Shown: piece by piece, positions 29,373 to 39,347 of the stretch | Layout of the letters: every line of letters begins with the position of its first letter | How positions within the stretch are numbered: position 1 is the first letter of the stretch | DNA from: Streptomyces sp. NBC_00249 | GTDB taxonomy: Bacteria > Actinomycetota > Actinomycetes > Streptomycetales > Streptomycetaceae | NCBI RefSeq assembly: GCF_026342355.1 | Contig: NZ_JAPEMV010000002.1 | Coordinates: 248,001 to 312,000 of the forward strand | Direction: 5' to 3' | Length of the DNA: 64,000 nucleotides | The notes under the pieces: generated by a model | Told to the model about the DNA's origin: nothing | Database searches by the model: none | Seen by the model: the letters and a program-made list of their open reading frames with translations, nothing else | Made by a program: the position numbers and the translations under genes

Positions 29373-29870
29373 CGTGGTGGGGACCCCTCTCGGCCGACGG
29401 GTGGGTCGGCCCATGCCCGCCGCTGTGGCGGCGTTGGTGCGGAGTGGCGCTCGGAGTGCTCGGGACACCTGAACGCGTGCGAGGTGCGGGCGGTGCTGGC
29501 ATTGCTGGCAGTGCTGTGCGGGTGGAGCGAAGTGCGGTGCAGTGCTGAGCGGTGCGGTGCGGCTGAAGTGCGCGAAGTGCGGGAAGTGCTGTGGGAAACG
29601 ACAAGCGAAGTCCCCGTGCCGAACCGCGTCCCGTAGGACTGACCAGCTCTTGGGTGGGGAGTCTTCATCGGGCGCTCGACCAGCCGCCAGACCCGCAGAT
29701 GAATGGATGCGCAAACGTGATCTGACTCCCGAGTTCCCGTTATCCGGACTCCGCTCACGGCTCAGCGGAGCAAGACCGTCCGTTCGGTACGCAAACGGAC
29801 ATGACGCCCAACTCATAGGAGGAGTGCGCCTATTGGGCGCCCAACAGGGGCGATATCCGGACATGAGGAA
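29373..29870 (-). promoter_or_regulatory. Long promoter/leader region of the transporter operon
   Basis: No convincing gene lies in these 498 bases. Upstream of dppC is a low-complexity stretch (about 29480-29592) in which GTGC recurs at short irregular spacing, with GAAGTGCG three times. Further upstream are GTCCGTT (29778-29784) facing AACGGAC (29794-29800) and a 12-base perfect palindrome, TTGGGCGCCCAA (29833-29844). These suggest regulator binding to the operon promoter. An exact promoter could not be fixed. Confidence 0.45.
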
Positions 29871-29900
29871 GGCCGCCGGGAACCGTGGTTCCCGGCGGCC
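29871..29900 (-). terminator. 14-bp perfect hairpin, terminator of the SseB-like gene
   Basis: GGCCGCCGGGAACC and GGTTCCCGGCGGCC are exact complements separated by two bases, so the real loop is four or more. It stands 108 bases after the stop of the gene at 30009 and before the transporter promoter. Confidence 0.75.
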
Positions 29901-30008
29901 CGATGTCCGTCGGTGGTGCTCGTCTCATGCTCCGGGCACAGCCGGAATTTCCCTGTAGCCAGCTCGGCGAACGGCCGGCGCGGCGCGGGCGACGGCCTGG
30001 TGGGCGGC

Positions 30009-30749
30009 CTAGTAGGCGGCCGCCTGCCCCTCGCGGTCGTAGAACGGCCGGGTCTGCGCGCGCAGCCACATCGCCACCGGATCGTGTTCGTCCGCCAGCG
30101 CGACCGTGCACACCGGAACCCCTTCGGGCACCGCCCCGACCGACTGGCGCATCATCTCCCGTACGGACTCCAGCGCGGGCGCGGAGGCGTCGTAGAGGTC
30201 GAGCCCGACGGCGAGGTACGCCGACCCGAGCGCGGGCTGCACCCAGGCGCGGCGCAGCGACCTGACGGCCGGGGTGCGGTGCGCGTGCTGGGTGAGCAGG
30301 CCGTAGAACTGCGGGAGCTCCAGGGCCGGCTCGGAGAGCCGCAGCGGCCCGGCCGGCATCCTGTCCAGGCCCGTCGCGATCCGGCGCAGGTCGGCCCACG
30401 GCACGCCGAGGCCGCCGCCGCGGTCGTGCGGGTTGACCCACAGCCCCCAGCGGTCCGGGTAGAGGGCGCGGGCGATGTCCCGGCCGGTGACCACCTCGTA
30501 GCCCCGGTTCCAGCCGCTGGCGGCCAGTTCCTGCGGGGAGGTCACGCAGGGCGCGTACCCGAGGCCCTCGACCTCCATGCCGCCGTACTGGGCGTCCGGC
30601 GAACCGGGCTGCCCCTGCCACAGCAGCATCCACAGCCGGCCCTCGGCGAGGGCGTGCAGGAATGACTCGTAGCTGTCATAGCGCCCGGGAGTCACCTGGC
30701 GCAGCATGTGCTCGACCTGCCCGGCCGCGGCCGTGCCTGACGCACTCAC
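30009..30749 (-). CDS. SseB-family protein (second of two)
   Basis: The 246-residue protein belongs to the SseB family (enhanced serine sensitivity). It has an N-terminal SseB domain (FLHALAEGRLWMLLWQG, TSPQELAASGW) and an SseB_C-like second half (SLRRAWVQPALGSAYLAVGLDL). Overexpressed SseB raised serine sensitivity in E. coli; the mechanism is unknown. It is adjacent to a paralogue (30806-31540) and near gcvT-glyA and sdaA, which favours a link with serine/glycine levels. The ATG is at 30749. Confidence 0.85.
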   Translation of the reverse strand: MSASGTAAAGQVEHMLRQVTPGRYDSYESFLHALAEGRLWMLLWQGQPGSPDAQYGGMEVEGLGYAPCVTSPQELAASGWNRGYEVVTGRDIARALYPDRWGLWVNPHDRGGGLGVPWADLRRIATGLDRMPAGPLRLSEPALELPQFYGLLTQHAHRTPAVRSLRRAWVQPALGSAYLAVGLDLYDASAPALESVREMMRQSVGAVPEGVPVCTVALADEHDPVAMWLRAQTRPFYDREGQAAAY

Positions 30750-30805
30750 CCGGTACCCCTCTTCGTCCGCCCGTCGTCCACACGTACCAACCAGCTTAAG
30801 CGGCG

Positions 30806-31540
30806 CTAGGGGAGGTAGAAGGGGCGTACGCGCTCACGGATCCAGTCCGTGACCGGGTCGTCGGCGGCGTCGAGCAGGATCAACTGCACGGGCCAGGGCG
30901 CCGGTACGCGGGCCAGGGCCCGGCCGAGGGCCTCCAGCGGGGCGTTTCGGGACTCGGGATCCCATCCCACCAGTCGGACGCCGACGTACAGCTGCGGGGG
31001 CCCGGCCTCGACGCTGGCGAGGCAGCGGTGCGCGGCGGCGACCACCCCGGTCGCGCGGAACTCCTCGGCGGCGGCGGCGAGGAAGTCGACGGGGTCGTCC
31101 TGCCAGTCGGGCTCGAAGAGCCGGACGCGGCCGCCGGCGGCCGGGCCGTCGAGGGGGGTCCGTCCGGCGCGGCAGAGCTCCGCGACGGCGGCGGGCGGAA
31201 GCGGAACTCCGACGGCGCCCTCGGGGTTCAGGGCGATGCCGAGCTGCGGGGGCAGGCCGCGGGCGAACTCGACGGCCGGGGCGACGGCGAAGTCCATGGC
31301 CGGGCCGGCGCCGAAGCGGAACTGGGCCTCGGAGGAGTAGACGGGGACGTACGCCGCGCCGTCGATCAGCATCGTGGGGAGGGTGAGGCCGTCGCTGTCG
31401 GGCCCGCCGCCGTCGGGGAGCGGAACCCAGACCGGGCTGCGCCCGAGCACCTCCAGGATCCGGGGGCCGGCGTCCGGATGCCCGAGCGCCGTCCCGAGCA
31501 CCTGCTCCAACTCGTTGGCCGGCCAGCCGCTGCCCTGCAT
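30806..31540 (-). CDS. SseB-family protein (first of two)
   Basis: The 244-residue protein has the same two-part SseB layout as its neighbour: VWVPLPDGG, YVPVYSSEAQF, then an SseB_C-like second half with AAHRCLASVEAGPPQLYVGVRLVGWD and a closing IRERVRPFYLP that matches the end of the paralogue (LRAQTRPFYDR). The two probably arose by duplication. ATG 31540 is used, with GGGG upstream; GTG 31603 would add 21 residues lacking similarity to the family. The gap to the next gene is 56 bases, so they are likely co-transcribed. Confidence 0.85.
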   Translation of the reverse strand: MQGSGWPANELEQVLGTALGHPDAGPRILEVLGRSPVWVPLPDGGGPDSDGLTLPTMLIDGAAYVPVYSSEAQFRFGAGPAMDFAVAPAVEFARGLPPQLGIALNPEGAVGVPLPPAAVAELCRAGRTPLDGPAAGGRVRLFEPDWQDDPVDFLAAAAEEFRATGVVAAAHRCLASVEAGPPQLYVGVRLVGWDPESRNAPLEALGRALARVPAPWPVQLILLDAADDPVTDWIRERVRPFYLP

Positions 31541-31955
31541 GTGCCCCTGCTCTCCGTGTGGGTCCGCCGCTATCGCCCCGAGGCTACCGGCCCCGCCCGA
31601 CACCTCCCCCGGGGACTCCGCGCCTCAATCGCCGGCGGGGCTGGATGTGGCCGGCGTATCCGCTCACGTGCGGGCCCGCTCCCGGGGGCCAGCCCCCGGA
31701 CCCCCGCGCCTCAAACGCCGGCGGGGCTGGATCCATCCAGCCTCGCCGGCGTTTGAGGCGGGAACGGTGGAAGGGCGGGTAGGGGACCCCGCCCCGCGCA
31801 GCGGCCACCCACCCGCAGACGAAAAACAGGCCTCGGCCACCAGAACCGGCCCCGCCCCGCCACCGCCGGACGGAGTCCGGCGCAGCGGCGCGAAGCCGGG
31901 GAGGCCGCTCGCGGCCGAGCCGCGCGAGCGGCGCGTCAAGAAAAGGCGCGGCGCG
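31541..31955. other. Non-coding stretch between the SseB genes and the kinase-like gene
   Basis: These 415 bases hold repeated palindromic units (31620-31760, listed separately) and a GC-rich spacer. Frames are open on both strands but only with Arg/Pro-rich shadow translations. I see no gene. Confidence 0.6.
31620..31760. repeat. Palindromic intergenic repeat units (bidirectional terminator type)
   Basis: A 27-base unit occurs directly at 31620-31646 (one or two differences) and 31706-31732, and inverted at 31735-31760. The last two form a stem of about 26 bp with a two-base gap and one mismatch that can pair as G-U in RNA. The unit reads CGCCTCAAACGCCGG followed by CGGGGCTGGAT. Similar sequences are common between Streptomyces genes. 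Here it can terminate the minus-strand gene that ends at 31956. Confidence 0.8.
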
Positions 31956-31966
31956 TCAGGAAAAGG
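31928..31966. repeat. Tandem 20-base duplication at the end of the kinase-like gene
   Basis: GCGGCGCGTCAAGAAAAGG (31928-31946) and GCGGCGCGTCAGGAAAAGG (31948-31966) are consecutive copies with one difference. The second holds the last codons and stop of the gene at 31956; the first repeats them just downstream, including another TGA on the minus strand. Confidence 0.7.
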
Positions 31967-32603
31967 CAATCTGGGTGACGGCGGCAGCCGAGCGGCGGTC
32001 CAGGAGCGTCGCCGACGCGCAGCCCGCCGGGGGCCGCCCGGCCTCGGCTTCGCCCAGGAGCCGCCGGACGGCGCCCCGGTGGCGGGCGAAGGCGTACGCC
32101 GACACGCGCCGCCCCCGGGCCTCCTGCCCGGAGAGCGCCTCCTCGGCGGTGGTGTCGAGCAGCAGCAGGTGCAGCGCACGGCCCCGGCGGCGGGCGACAC
32201 CGGCGAGCAGGCCCCGTACCCAGCTCTGGGTGCCGCAGTCGTGGACCACTACAGAGGCGCCGGAGCTGAGCCTGCGCCACAGCCCCCAGTAGTGCGCGGC
32301 GCGCACCAGCGGCCGGTACACGGCGTAGGGCAGGGCGCCCGGCATGCGGGCCTCCCAGCGCTCGCGGGCGTCCTGGGAGTCGATGCCGCCCTCCGCCGCG
32401 CGCTTGATCAGGGTGCTCTTGCCGCCCCCCGGCAGCCCGGACACCACCACGATGTCCCCGGCGGCGAACCCCAGCCGGTGGGGCCCCCGTACGCAGGTCC
32501 CGCGCAGGTCACGCACCGGGCCCGCGGTCAGTGGGCGGGCTCCCCGCTGTGCCGGGACCGCGTTCACCGTTCCTGTGGTGGCCAGTACTCCGAATCTCCG
32601 CAC
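31956..32603 (-). CDS. P-loop kinase-like ATP-binding protein
   Basis: The 215-residue protein has a Walker A motif, GLPGGGKST (56-64), and a fold resembling small kinases of the AAA_33/zeta-toxin-like group, with VVVHDCGTQSW as the likely Walker B strand and LHLLLLDTTAEEAL as a following strand. The substrate is unknown. GTG 32603 is preceded by GGGGGGAG at the right distance; ATG 32645 lacks a ribosome site. It diverges from the gcvT operon, as in other Streptomyces as far as I recall. Confidence 0.82.
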   Translation of the reverse strand: MRRFGVLATTGTVNAVPAQRGARPLTAGPVRDLRGTCVRGPHRLGFAAGDIVVVSGLPGGGKSTLIKRAAEGGIDSQDARERWEARMPGALPYAVYRPLVRAAHYWGLWRRLSSGASVVVHDCGTQSWVRGLLAGVARRRGRALHLLLLDTTAEEALSGQEARGRRVSAYAFARHRGAVRRLLGEAEAGRPPAGCASATLLDRRSAAAVTQIAFS

Positions 32604-32786
32604 AGTGCTCGTCTCCCCCCGAAATCGGGCCGTGAAGGGCCCCATGCCCACTGAGTGTAAAGAGACGGTAATCCGGCGGCCCCGGTTCCGGTCCGTACGT
32701 TCTTTCGGGCCCCGCCGCCCGCTCCCGCGCGTCCCGTGCAATGATGTGCGCCATCTGGACACCAACTGCATACCGGCCGCTTGAAT

Positions 32787-33027
32787 CCGCGCGGGAGAGT
32801 CCCGGCAGGCCGCAAGGCCGTGCCCGGGCGCCGAAGGAGCAAGTACCTCCCTTGAATCTCTCAGGCCCCGTACCGCGTGGATGAGGCAGATCTGAAAAGC
32901 GAGCCGCGACGCGTCCGTCCCTGACGGCCGCCGGCGCGCGCTCCACCCAAGGTGCAAGTCGAGGACGCGCCGCGTACCCGCGGTAACTCTCGGCGAACCT
33001 CTCAGGTTCCGATGACAGATGGGGAGG
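32787..33027 (+). promoter_or_regulatory. Tandem glycine riboswitch
   Basis: The leader of gcvT has the hallmarks of a double glycine aptamer. Aptamer 1 (about 32787-32895) shows GCGGGAGAG, GCCGAAGGAGCAAG and AATCTCTCAGG. Aptamer 2 (about 32900-33027) shows the equivalents CACCCAAGGTGCAAG, AACTCTCGG/CCTCTCAGG and GACAGATGGGGAG. Glycine binding turns on glycine cleavage genes in Streptomyces, where such switches are established. A short hairpin, GAGGA-TCG-TCCTC (33023-33035), right after aptamer 2 may be the expression platform. Confidence 0.93.
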
Positions 33028-33071
33028 ATCGTCCTCGTCATGTCATGCCCTGGGACCCGGGAGCCACACCC

Positions 33072-34187
33072 ATGAGCACTGCCCCCCGCCTGACCGCGCT
33101 CGACGCGCTGCACCGCTCGCTCGGTGCGACCATGACCGACTTCGCGGGCTGGGACATGCCGCTGCGCTACGCCAGCGAGCGCGAGGAGCACCTCGCCGTC
33201 CGCACGAAGGCCGGCCTGTTCGACCTGTCCCACATGGGTGAGATCACCCTGACCGGCCCCGAGGCCGTCAAGGTCCTGGACTACGCGCTGGTCGGCAACA
33301 TCTCCACGGTCGGCGTCGGCCGCGCCCGCTACACGCACATCTGCGTGGAGGACGGCGGCATCCTCGACGACCTGATCGTCTACCGCCTGGGCGAGACCGA
33401 GTACATGGTCGTCGCCAACGCCTCCAACGCCCAGGTCGTGCTGGACGCCCTCACCGAGCGTGCCGCCGGCTTCGACGCCGAGGTCCGCGACGACCGCGAC
33501 GCGTACGCGCTGATCGCCGTCCAGGGCCCCGAGTCCCCCGGCATCCTGGCGTCGCTGACCGACGCCGACCTGGACGGCCTGAAGTACTACGCGGGCCTGC
33601 CGGGCACCGTCGCGGGCGTGCCCGCGCTGATCGCCCGTACCGGTTACACCGGCGAGGACGGCTTCGAGCTGTTCGTGTCCCCCGAGCACGCCGTGGAGCT
33701 GTGGCAGGCGCTGACCAAGGCCGGCGAGGGCGTCGGCCTGGTGCCGGCCGGGCTGTCCTGCCGCGACACCCTGCGCCTGGAGGCGGGCATGCCGCTGTAC
33801 GGGCACGAGCTGACCACCTCGCTGACCCCGTTCGACGCGGGTCTGGGCCGGGTCGTGAAGTTCGACAAGGAGGTCGACTTCGTCGGCCGCGCCGCCCTGG
33901 AGGCCGCCGCCGAGCGTGCCGCCACGAACCCGCCGCGCAAGCTGGTCGGCCTGATCGCCGAGGGCCGCCGCGTCCCGCGCGCCGGTTTCCCCGTCGTCGC
34001 CGACGGCCAGGTGATCGGCGAGGTCACCTCCGGCGCCCCGTCCCCGACGCTGGGCAAGCCGATCGCGATGGCCTACGTGGACGCGGCGCACGCCGCGCCC
34101 GGCACCTCCGGCGTCGGCGTCGACATTCGCGGTACGCATGAGGCGTACGAGGTCGTGGCCCTGCCGTTCTACAAGCGGCAGAAGTAG
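33072..34187 (+). CDS. gcvT: Glycine cleavage system T protein (aminomethyltransferase)
   Basis: The 371-residue enzyme transfers the methylene group from the lipoyl arm of GcvH to tetrahydrofolate, releasing ammonia. Typical parts are [12 protein letters not shown] near the N-terminus, FDLSHMGEI, the folate-site segment [13 protein letters not shown], and [21 protein letters not shown] 33072 ([14 protein letters not shown]) follows the glycine riboswitch by 44 bases. gcvH and glyA follow on the same strand. Confidence 0.97.
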   Translation: MSTAPRLTALDALHRSLGATMTDFAGWDMPLRYASEREEHLAVRTKAGLFDLSHMGEITLTGPEAVKVLDYALVGNISTVGVGRARYTHICVEDGGILDDLIVYRLGETEYMVVANASNAQVVLDALTERAAGFDAEVRDDRDAYALIAVQGPESPGILASLTDADLDGLKYYAGLPGTVAGVPALIARTGYTGEDGFELFVSPEHAVELWQALTKAGEGVGLVPAGLSCRDTLRLEAGMPLYGHELTTSLTPFDAGLGRVVKFDKEVDFVGRAALEAAAERAATNPPRKLVGLIAEGRRVPRAGFPVVADGQVIGEVTSGAPSPTLGKPIAMAYVDAAHAAPGTSGVGVDIRGTHEAYEVVALPFYKRQK

Positions 34188-34200
34188 CCCGGAAGCCGTC

Positions 34201-34226
34201 CGCCGGACGGCCGCGGCCGTCCGGCG
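34201..34226 (+). other. Perfect 26-base palindrome between gcvT and gcvH
   Basis: CGCCGGACGGCCG is followed directly by its complement, CGGCCGTCCGGCG. It lies 14 bases after the gcvT stop and may partly terminate or stabilise the mRNA; gcvH still has its own ribosome site (AGGAGAA). Confidence 0.6.
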
Positions 34227-34309
34227 ACCCTTCGGCGCACCCCCGCGTACGTCTCAGTACGCGAGACCGCCGTTCGTATCCACTCCCCCGCATCCAGGAG
34301 AATCAGGTC

Positions 34310-34693
34310 ATGAGCAACCCCCAGCAGCTGCGTTACACCAAGGAGCACGAGTGGCTGTCGGACGCCGTGGACGGCGTCGCGACGGTCGGCATCACGGAGT
34401 TCGCGGCCACCGCGCTCGGTGACGTCGTCTACGCCCAGCTCCCCGAGGTCGGCGAGACCGTCACCGAGGGCGAGACCTGTGGCGAGCTGGAGTCGACGAA
34501 GTCGGTCAGCGACCTGTACTCCCCCGTCTCCGGCGAGGTCGTCGAGGCCAACCAGGACGTCGTGGACAACCCGGCCCTGGTGAACTCGGCCCCCTTCGAG
34601 GGTGGCTGGCTGTTCAAGGTGCGCCTCTCGGACGAGCCGAAGGACGTGCTCTCGGCCGAGGAGTACGCCGCGCTGACCCACTCCGACAACTGA
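34310..34693 (+). CDS. gcvH: Glycine cleavage system H protein
   Basis: The 127-residue carrier protein bears lipoate on Lys64 in [12 protein letters not shown] and shuttles the aminomethyl group between GcvP, GcvT and the lipoamide dehydrogenase. [10 protein letters not shown] at the N-terminus and [23 protein letters not shown] are typical. No gcvP is in this window; in Streptomyces it is elsewhere with its own glycine riboswitch. Confidence 0.97.
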   Translation: MSNPQQLRYTKEHEWLSDAVDGVATVGITEFAATALGDVVYAQLPEVGETVTEGETCGELESTKSVSDLYSPVSGEVVEANQDVVDNPALVNSAPFEGGWLFKVRLSDEPKDVLSAEEYAALTHSDN

Positions 34694-34710
34694 CACCTCA
34701 GGGGAACTTG

Positions 34711-35967
34711 ATGTCTGTGCTGAACACCCCCCTCCACGAGCTCGACCCGGACGTCGCCGCCGCCGTCGACGCCGAGCTCGTGCGCCAGCAGTCGACCCTG
34801 GAAATGATCGCGTCGGAGAACTTCGCTCCCGTCGCCGTCATGGAGGCCCAGGGCTCGGTCCTGACCAACAAGTACGCCGAGGGCTACCCCGGCCGCCGCT
34901 ACTACGGCGGCTGCGAGCACGTCGACGTGGTCGAGCAGATCGCGATCGACCGCATCAAGGCGCTGTTCGGCGCCGAGCACGCGAACGTGCAGCCGCACTC
35001 GGGTGCGCAGGCCAACGCCGCCGCGATGTTCGCGCTGCTGAAGCCGGGCGACACGATCATGGGCCTGAACCTGGCCCACGGCGGTCACCTGACCCACGGC
35101 ATGAAGATCAACTTCTCCGGCAAGCTCTACAACGTGGTCCCGTACCACGTCGACGAGACCGGCGAGGTCGACATGGCCGAGGTCGAGCGCCTCGCCAAGG
35201 AGTCCAAGCCGCAGCTGATCGTCGCCGGCTGGTCCGCCTACCCGCGCCAGCTGGACTTCGCCGCCTTCCGCCGCATCGCGGACGAGGTCGGCGCGTACCT
35301 GATGGTCGACATGGCGCACTTCGCCGGTCTGGTCGCCGCGGGCCTGCACCCGAACCCGGTGCCGCACGCCCACGTCGTCACCACCACCACGCACAAGACC
35401 CTCGGCGGTCCGCGCGGCGGTGTCATCCTGTCGACGCAGGAGCTGGCCAAGAAGATCAACTCCGCGGTCTTCCCGGGCCAGCAGGGCGGTCCGCTGGAGC
35501 ACGTGATCGCGGCCAAGGCGGTCTCCTTCCTCGTGGCGGCCTCGCCCGAGTTCAAGGAGCGCCAGGAGCGCACCCTGGAGGGTGCGAAGATCCTCGCCGC
35601 CCGCCTGGTCCAGGACGACGTCAAGGCCGTGGGCGTGGACGTCCTCACCGGCGGCACCGACGTGCACCTGGTCCTGGTCGACCTGCGCAACTCCGAGCTG
35701 GACGGCCAGCAGGCCGAGGACCGCCTCCACGAGGTCGGCATCACGGTCAACCGGAACGCCATCCCGAACGACCCGCGGCCGCCGATGGTCACCTCGGGTC
35801 TGCGGATCGGCACGCCGGCGCTCGCCACCCGCGGTTTCGACGCCGAGGCCTTCACCGAGGTCGCCGAGATCATCGCGCAGGCGCTGAAGCCGACGTACGA
35901 CGCCGACGACCTCAAGGCGCGCGTCTCCGCGCTCGCCGCGAAGTTCCCGCTGTACCCGTCGCTCTAG
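34711..35967 (+). CDS. glyA: Serine hydroxymethyltransferase
   Basis: The 418-residue PLP enzyme interconverts serine and glycine with tetrahydrofolate. The PLP lysine is Lys229 in [15 protein letters not shown]; other motifs are [14 protein letters not shown] and [15 protein letters not shown] 34711 is chosen, with GGGGAA upstream (TTG 34708 is in frame just before it). It follows gcvH by 17 bases, so glycine cleavage and one-carbon transfer to serine are expressed together under the riboswitch. Confidence 0.97.
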   Translation: MSVLNTPLHELDPDVAAAVDAELVRQQSTLEMIASENFAPVAVMEAQGSVLTNKYAEGYPGRRYYGGCEHVDVVEQIAIDRIKALFGAEHANVQPHSGAQANAAAMFALLKPGDTIMGLNLAHGGHLTHGMKINFSGKLYNVVPYHVDETGEVDMAEVERLAKESKPQLIVAGWSAYPRQLDFAAFRRIADEVGAYLMVDMAHFAGLVAAGLHPNPVPHAHVVTTTTHKTLGGPRGGVILSTQELAKKINSAVFPGQQGGPLEHVIAAKAVSFLVAASPEFKERQERTLEGAKILAARLVQDDVKAVGVDVLTGGTDVHLVLVDLRNSELDGQQAEDRLHEVGITVNRNAIPNDPRPPMVTSGLRIGTPALATRGFDAEAFTEVAEIIAQALKPTYDADDLKARVSALAAKFPLYPSL

Positions 35968-35980
35968 TCGCGGGCCCGGG

Positions 35981-36017
35981 AAGGGCCCGGCCTTGTTCTG
36001 CACAAGGCCGGGCCCTT
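35981..36017 (+). terminator. Rho-independent terminator of the gcvT-gcvH-glyA operon
   Basis: AAGGGCCCGGCCTTGT and ACAAGGCCGGGCCCTT form a perfect 16-bp stem with a 5-base loop, followed by TT. It is 13 bases after the glyA stop. Confidence 0.92.
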
Positions 36018-36020
36018 TTC

Positions 36021-36497
36021 ATGCACCCGCCCGGCGATGTGGATGAACCTGGGCTTCGCCGTCCTCCTCCTGATGACCGTCGGCCGCAACTGGAAGACCC
36101 TGGCCCCGGTCGTCTCGGCCGCGATGGTGATCTCGTACCTGATCGGCCCGGTCGCGGTCGGCGTCCTCCGCCGCACCGTGCCCGGCCTGCCCCGCCCCTT
36201 CCGGCTGCCCGCCGCGAGGATCCCGTGCCCCCTGACCTTCGTCTTCGCCGCCCGCGCCCGGTACCGGTCGAAGCGGCCCGACACCGGAATCGTCACCGCA
36301 CCGACCCTGCCGGCCGCCCCGATCGCCTGGACATCGCCCTGGTGGCGGGCATGGCGCTCGTCACGTACTCCTGGGCCGTCGCGGCGGTCCTCAAGGCCCA
36401 CCACGCGGGCCTGCCGGGCCCCGACCCGGTCCTGGACGGCTCCGAGGCCCCCGCCGGACCCTCGGGGGCACCGGAGCGCGAGCTGACCCACGCCTGA
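36021..36497 (+). pseudogene. Decayed C-terminal fragment of an APC-family amino-acid permease
   Basis: One frame (from 36037) gives MWMNLGFAVLLLMTVGRNWK, then AAMVISYLIGPVAVGVLRR and LPRPFRLPAA, which match the last helices of amino-acid/polyamine permeases. A different frame continues with [20 protein letters not shown] and runs to a stop at 36497. So at least one frameshift near 36250-36330 breaks it, and the N-terminal three quarters are missing. It lies directly after the glyA terminator. It may once have been a serine or glycine transporter; that is inference. Confidence 0.7.
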
Positions 36498-36655
36498 CCG
36501 TTACGTCCGACAGCCGAACCGTTCACTTCCACGCGTTAGGCTCGACTGCCGGACAAAATCCGCAGATCCACCTCCAGCACCACCATCCCCCGCAGCACCA
36601 CCCGCACCACCACCCCTGCCCTCATCACCCCACGAGCAGACAAGGGAGTCCGCCA

Positions 36656-38038
<1,383 letters not shown>

Positions 38039-38080
38039 CCGGCTGAGACCGGCCGGAACCGGCCCCTTCGAGGGGCCCCT

Positions 38081-38112
38081 CGGGCCCGCCCTCCCCCCGG
38101 AGGGCGGGCCCG
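38081..38112 (+). terminator. 14-bp terminator hairpin after sdaA
   Basis: CGGGCCCGCCCTCC and GGAGGGCGGGCCCG pair perfectly with a 4-base loop. A smaller stem, GGCCCC-TTCGA-GGGGCC, lies just before it at 38061-38077. Confidence 0.85.
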
Positions 38113-38259
38113 TTCGCCTACCCGGCCCCGGGCCGGCGAAGTGGGGCCGAGCGGCCCGTCCGGCTCGGGACCTTCGGCCCCGGGGCCGGGGCGCGGGGGT
38201 CGGCTAGCGTGCCGTGAGGGGGGCCGTGCACGACCCCCGCGCGAAGAGAGGCAGCCTCC

Positions 38260-38667
38260 ATGGCCACCACCGAACACCGCGTCCTGCCGCTGCGACTGGA
38301 GGCCGCGCCCGTGTCCCTCCCCCTCCAGGGGGCCTTCGTGTACCGCACGGACCGGCCCTACGAGCTGGCCGTCGACTTCCGGGGCGCCGGGATGCACCTC
38401 GCCCGCTGGGTGTTCTCGCGGGAGCTGCTGATCGACGGGCAGACCACCGGCACCGGCGAGGGCGACATACAGGTCTGGCCGCGCCGCGAGGGCACCGAAC
38501 CGCGGGTGTTCCTGGCCTTCAGCAACGGCGTGCAGGGCTGTGTGGTCTCCGCCCGCGCCAAGGACGTGCGGGAGCTGTGCCGGCGCATGACGGAGCTGGT
38601 CCCGCGCGGGCAGGAGCGGCGCCACTACGACCTGGACGCCGAGCTGAGCACGCTGCTGGCCCACTGA
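38260..38667 (+). CDS. SsgA-like sporulation/cell-division regulator (SALP)
   Basis: The 135-residue protein is an SsgA/SsgB-family member, a group found only in morphologically complex actinobacteria that guides septum and cell-wall events during sporulation. Family features are a short beta-rich N-terminus, YELAVDFRGAGMHLARWVFSRELL, and VFLAFSNGVQGCVVSARAKDVREL. AGAGAGG precedes the ATG. It stands alone; I cannot assign it to a named ssg gene. Confidence 0.9.
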   Translation: MATTEHRVLPLRLEAAPVSLPLQGAFVYRTDRPYELAVDFRGAGMHLARWVFSRELLIDGQTTGTGEGDIQVWPRREGTEPRVFLAFSNGVQGCVVSARAKDVRELCRRMTELVPRGQERRHYDLDAELSTLLAH

Positions 38668-38754
38668 GCCGGGCGTACGGGAACCGCGCGCGCCCGGGCG
38701 GTCGTCCTCCCCCGTGACAGCAAGTCCCCGTCTCAGAGGAATCGGGGGGACGCC

Positions 38755-39273
38755 ATGCGTCACCTGCCCCGCCTGCGCCGCCGCCGGATCGTGGCCCTGG
38801 CCACGGGCGCCCTGCTCACCGCCGGGATCGGTCTCGCCGCCCCGGCATCCGCGGCCGCCTCGTCCAGCCAGACCCAGACCCCGCTCGTCGTCAATGCCCG
38901 CTGGGGCGGGCACTGCACGTACGACCGGATCGTGATCGACCTCCAGGGGTACGTCCCCGAGGTCACCGTCAGTCCCGTCTCCGAGCTCGTCTACGACGGG
39001 TCCGGCAAGCCCGTCCCGCTGGCCGGGAAGTACTTCCTGGAGATCCGCCTGCACCCCGCCGCCGGGCACGACGACGCGGGGAACAACGTCTACCTGGGCC
39101 CCAAGCTCCAGAAGATCTACCTGAGCAAGCTCAAGGGCCTCGCCCTGACCGGCGACTACGAGGGGTACGTGACCTTCGGCGCCGCCTTCGACACCCGGCC
39201 GGCCTACGGGACCACGGTCCTGCACTCGCCGGAGCGGGTCGTGGTGGACATCTCCCACCCGAACACCTGCTGA
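38755..39273 (+). CDS. Secreted AMIN-like domain protein
   Basis: The 172-residue protein has an Arg-rich signal peptide (HLPRLRRRRIVALATGALL) ending near APASAAASS, and then an AMIN-like beta domain (VVNARWGGHCTYDRIVIDLQG, closing with PERVVVDISHP). These domains are thought to bind cell-wall polymers. No lipobox cysteine is present, so the protein should be released. It converges with the SGNH hydrolase gene across a strong bidirectional terminator. Confidence 0.82.
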   Translation: MRHLPRLRRRRIVALATGALLTAGIGLAAPASAAASSSQTQTPLVVNARWGGHCTYDRIVIDLQGYVPEVTVSPVSELVYDGSGKPVPLAGKYFLEIRLHPAAGHDDAGNNVYLGPKLQKIYLSKLKGLALTGDYEGYVTFGAAFDTRPAYGTTVLHSPERVVVDISHPNTC

Positions 39274-39295
39274 CACCGCTGACAGCGGGTACCGC

Positions 39296-39339
39296 CGGGG
39301 GCGGGCCCGGAGCCGCACACGGCCCCGGGCCCGCCCCCG
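39296..39339. terminator. Bidirectional 15-bp terminator
   Basis: CGGGGGCGGGCCCGG and CCGGGCCCGCCCCCG pair perfectly across a 14-base loop, between two convergent genes. Confidence 0.85.
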
Positions 39340-39347
39340 TACGGCGG

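Noticed and set aside
29480..29592. Possible CRISPR array
   Set aside because: The GTGC repeats are very short, irregularly spaced and without uniform spacers, and no cas gene is near.
36498..36655. Riboswitch upstream of sdaA
   Set aside because: The leader is CACCA-rich without the conserved glycine or other aptamer motifs; I see only ordinary promoter space.
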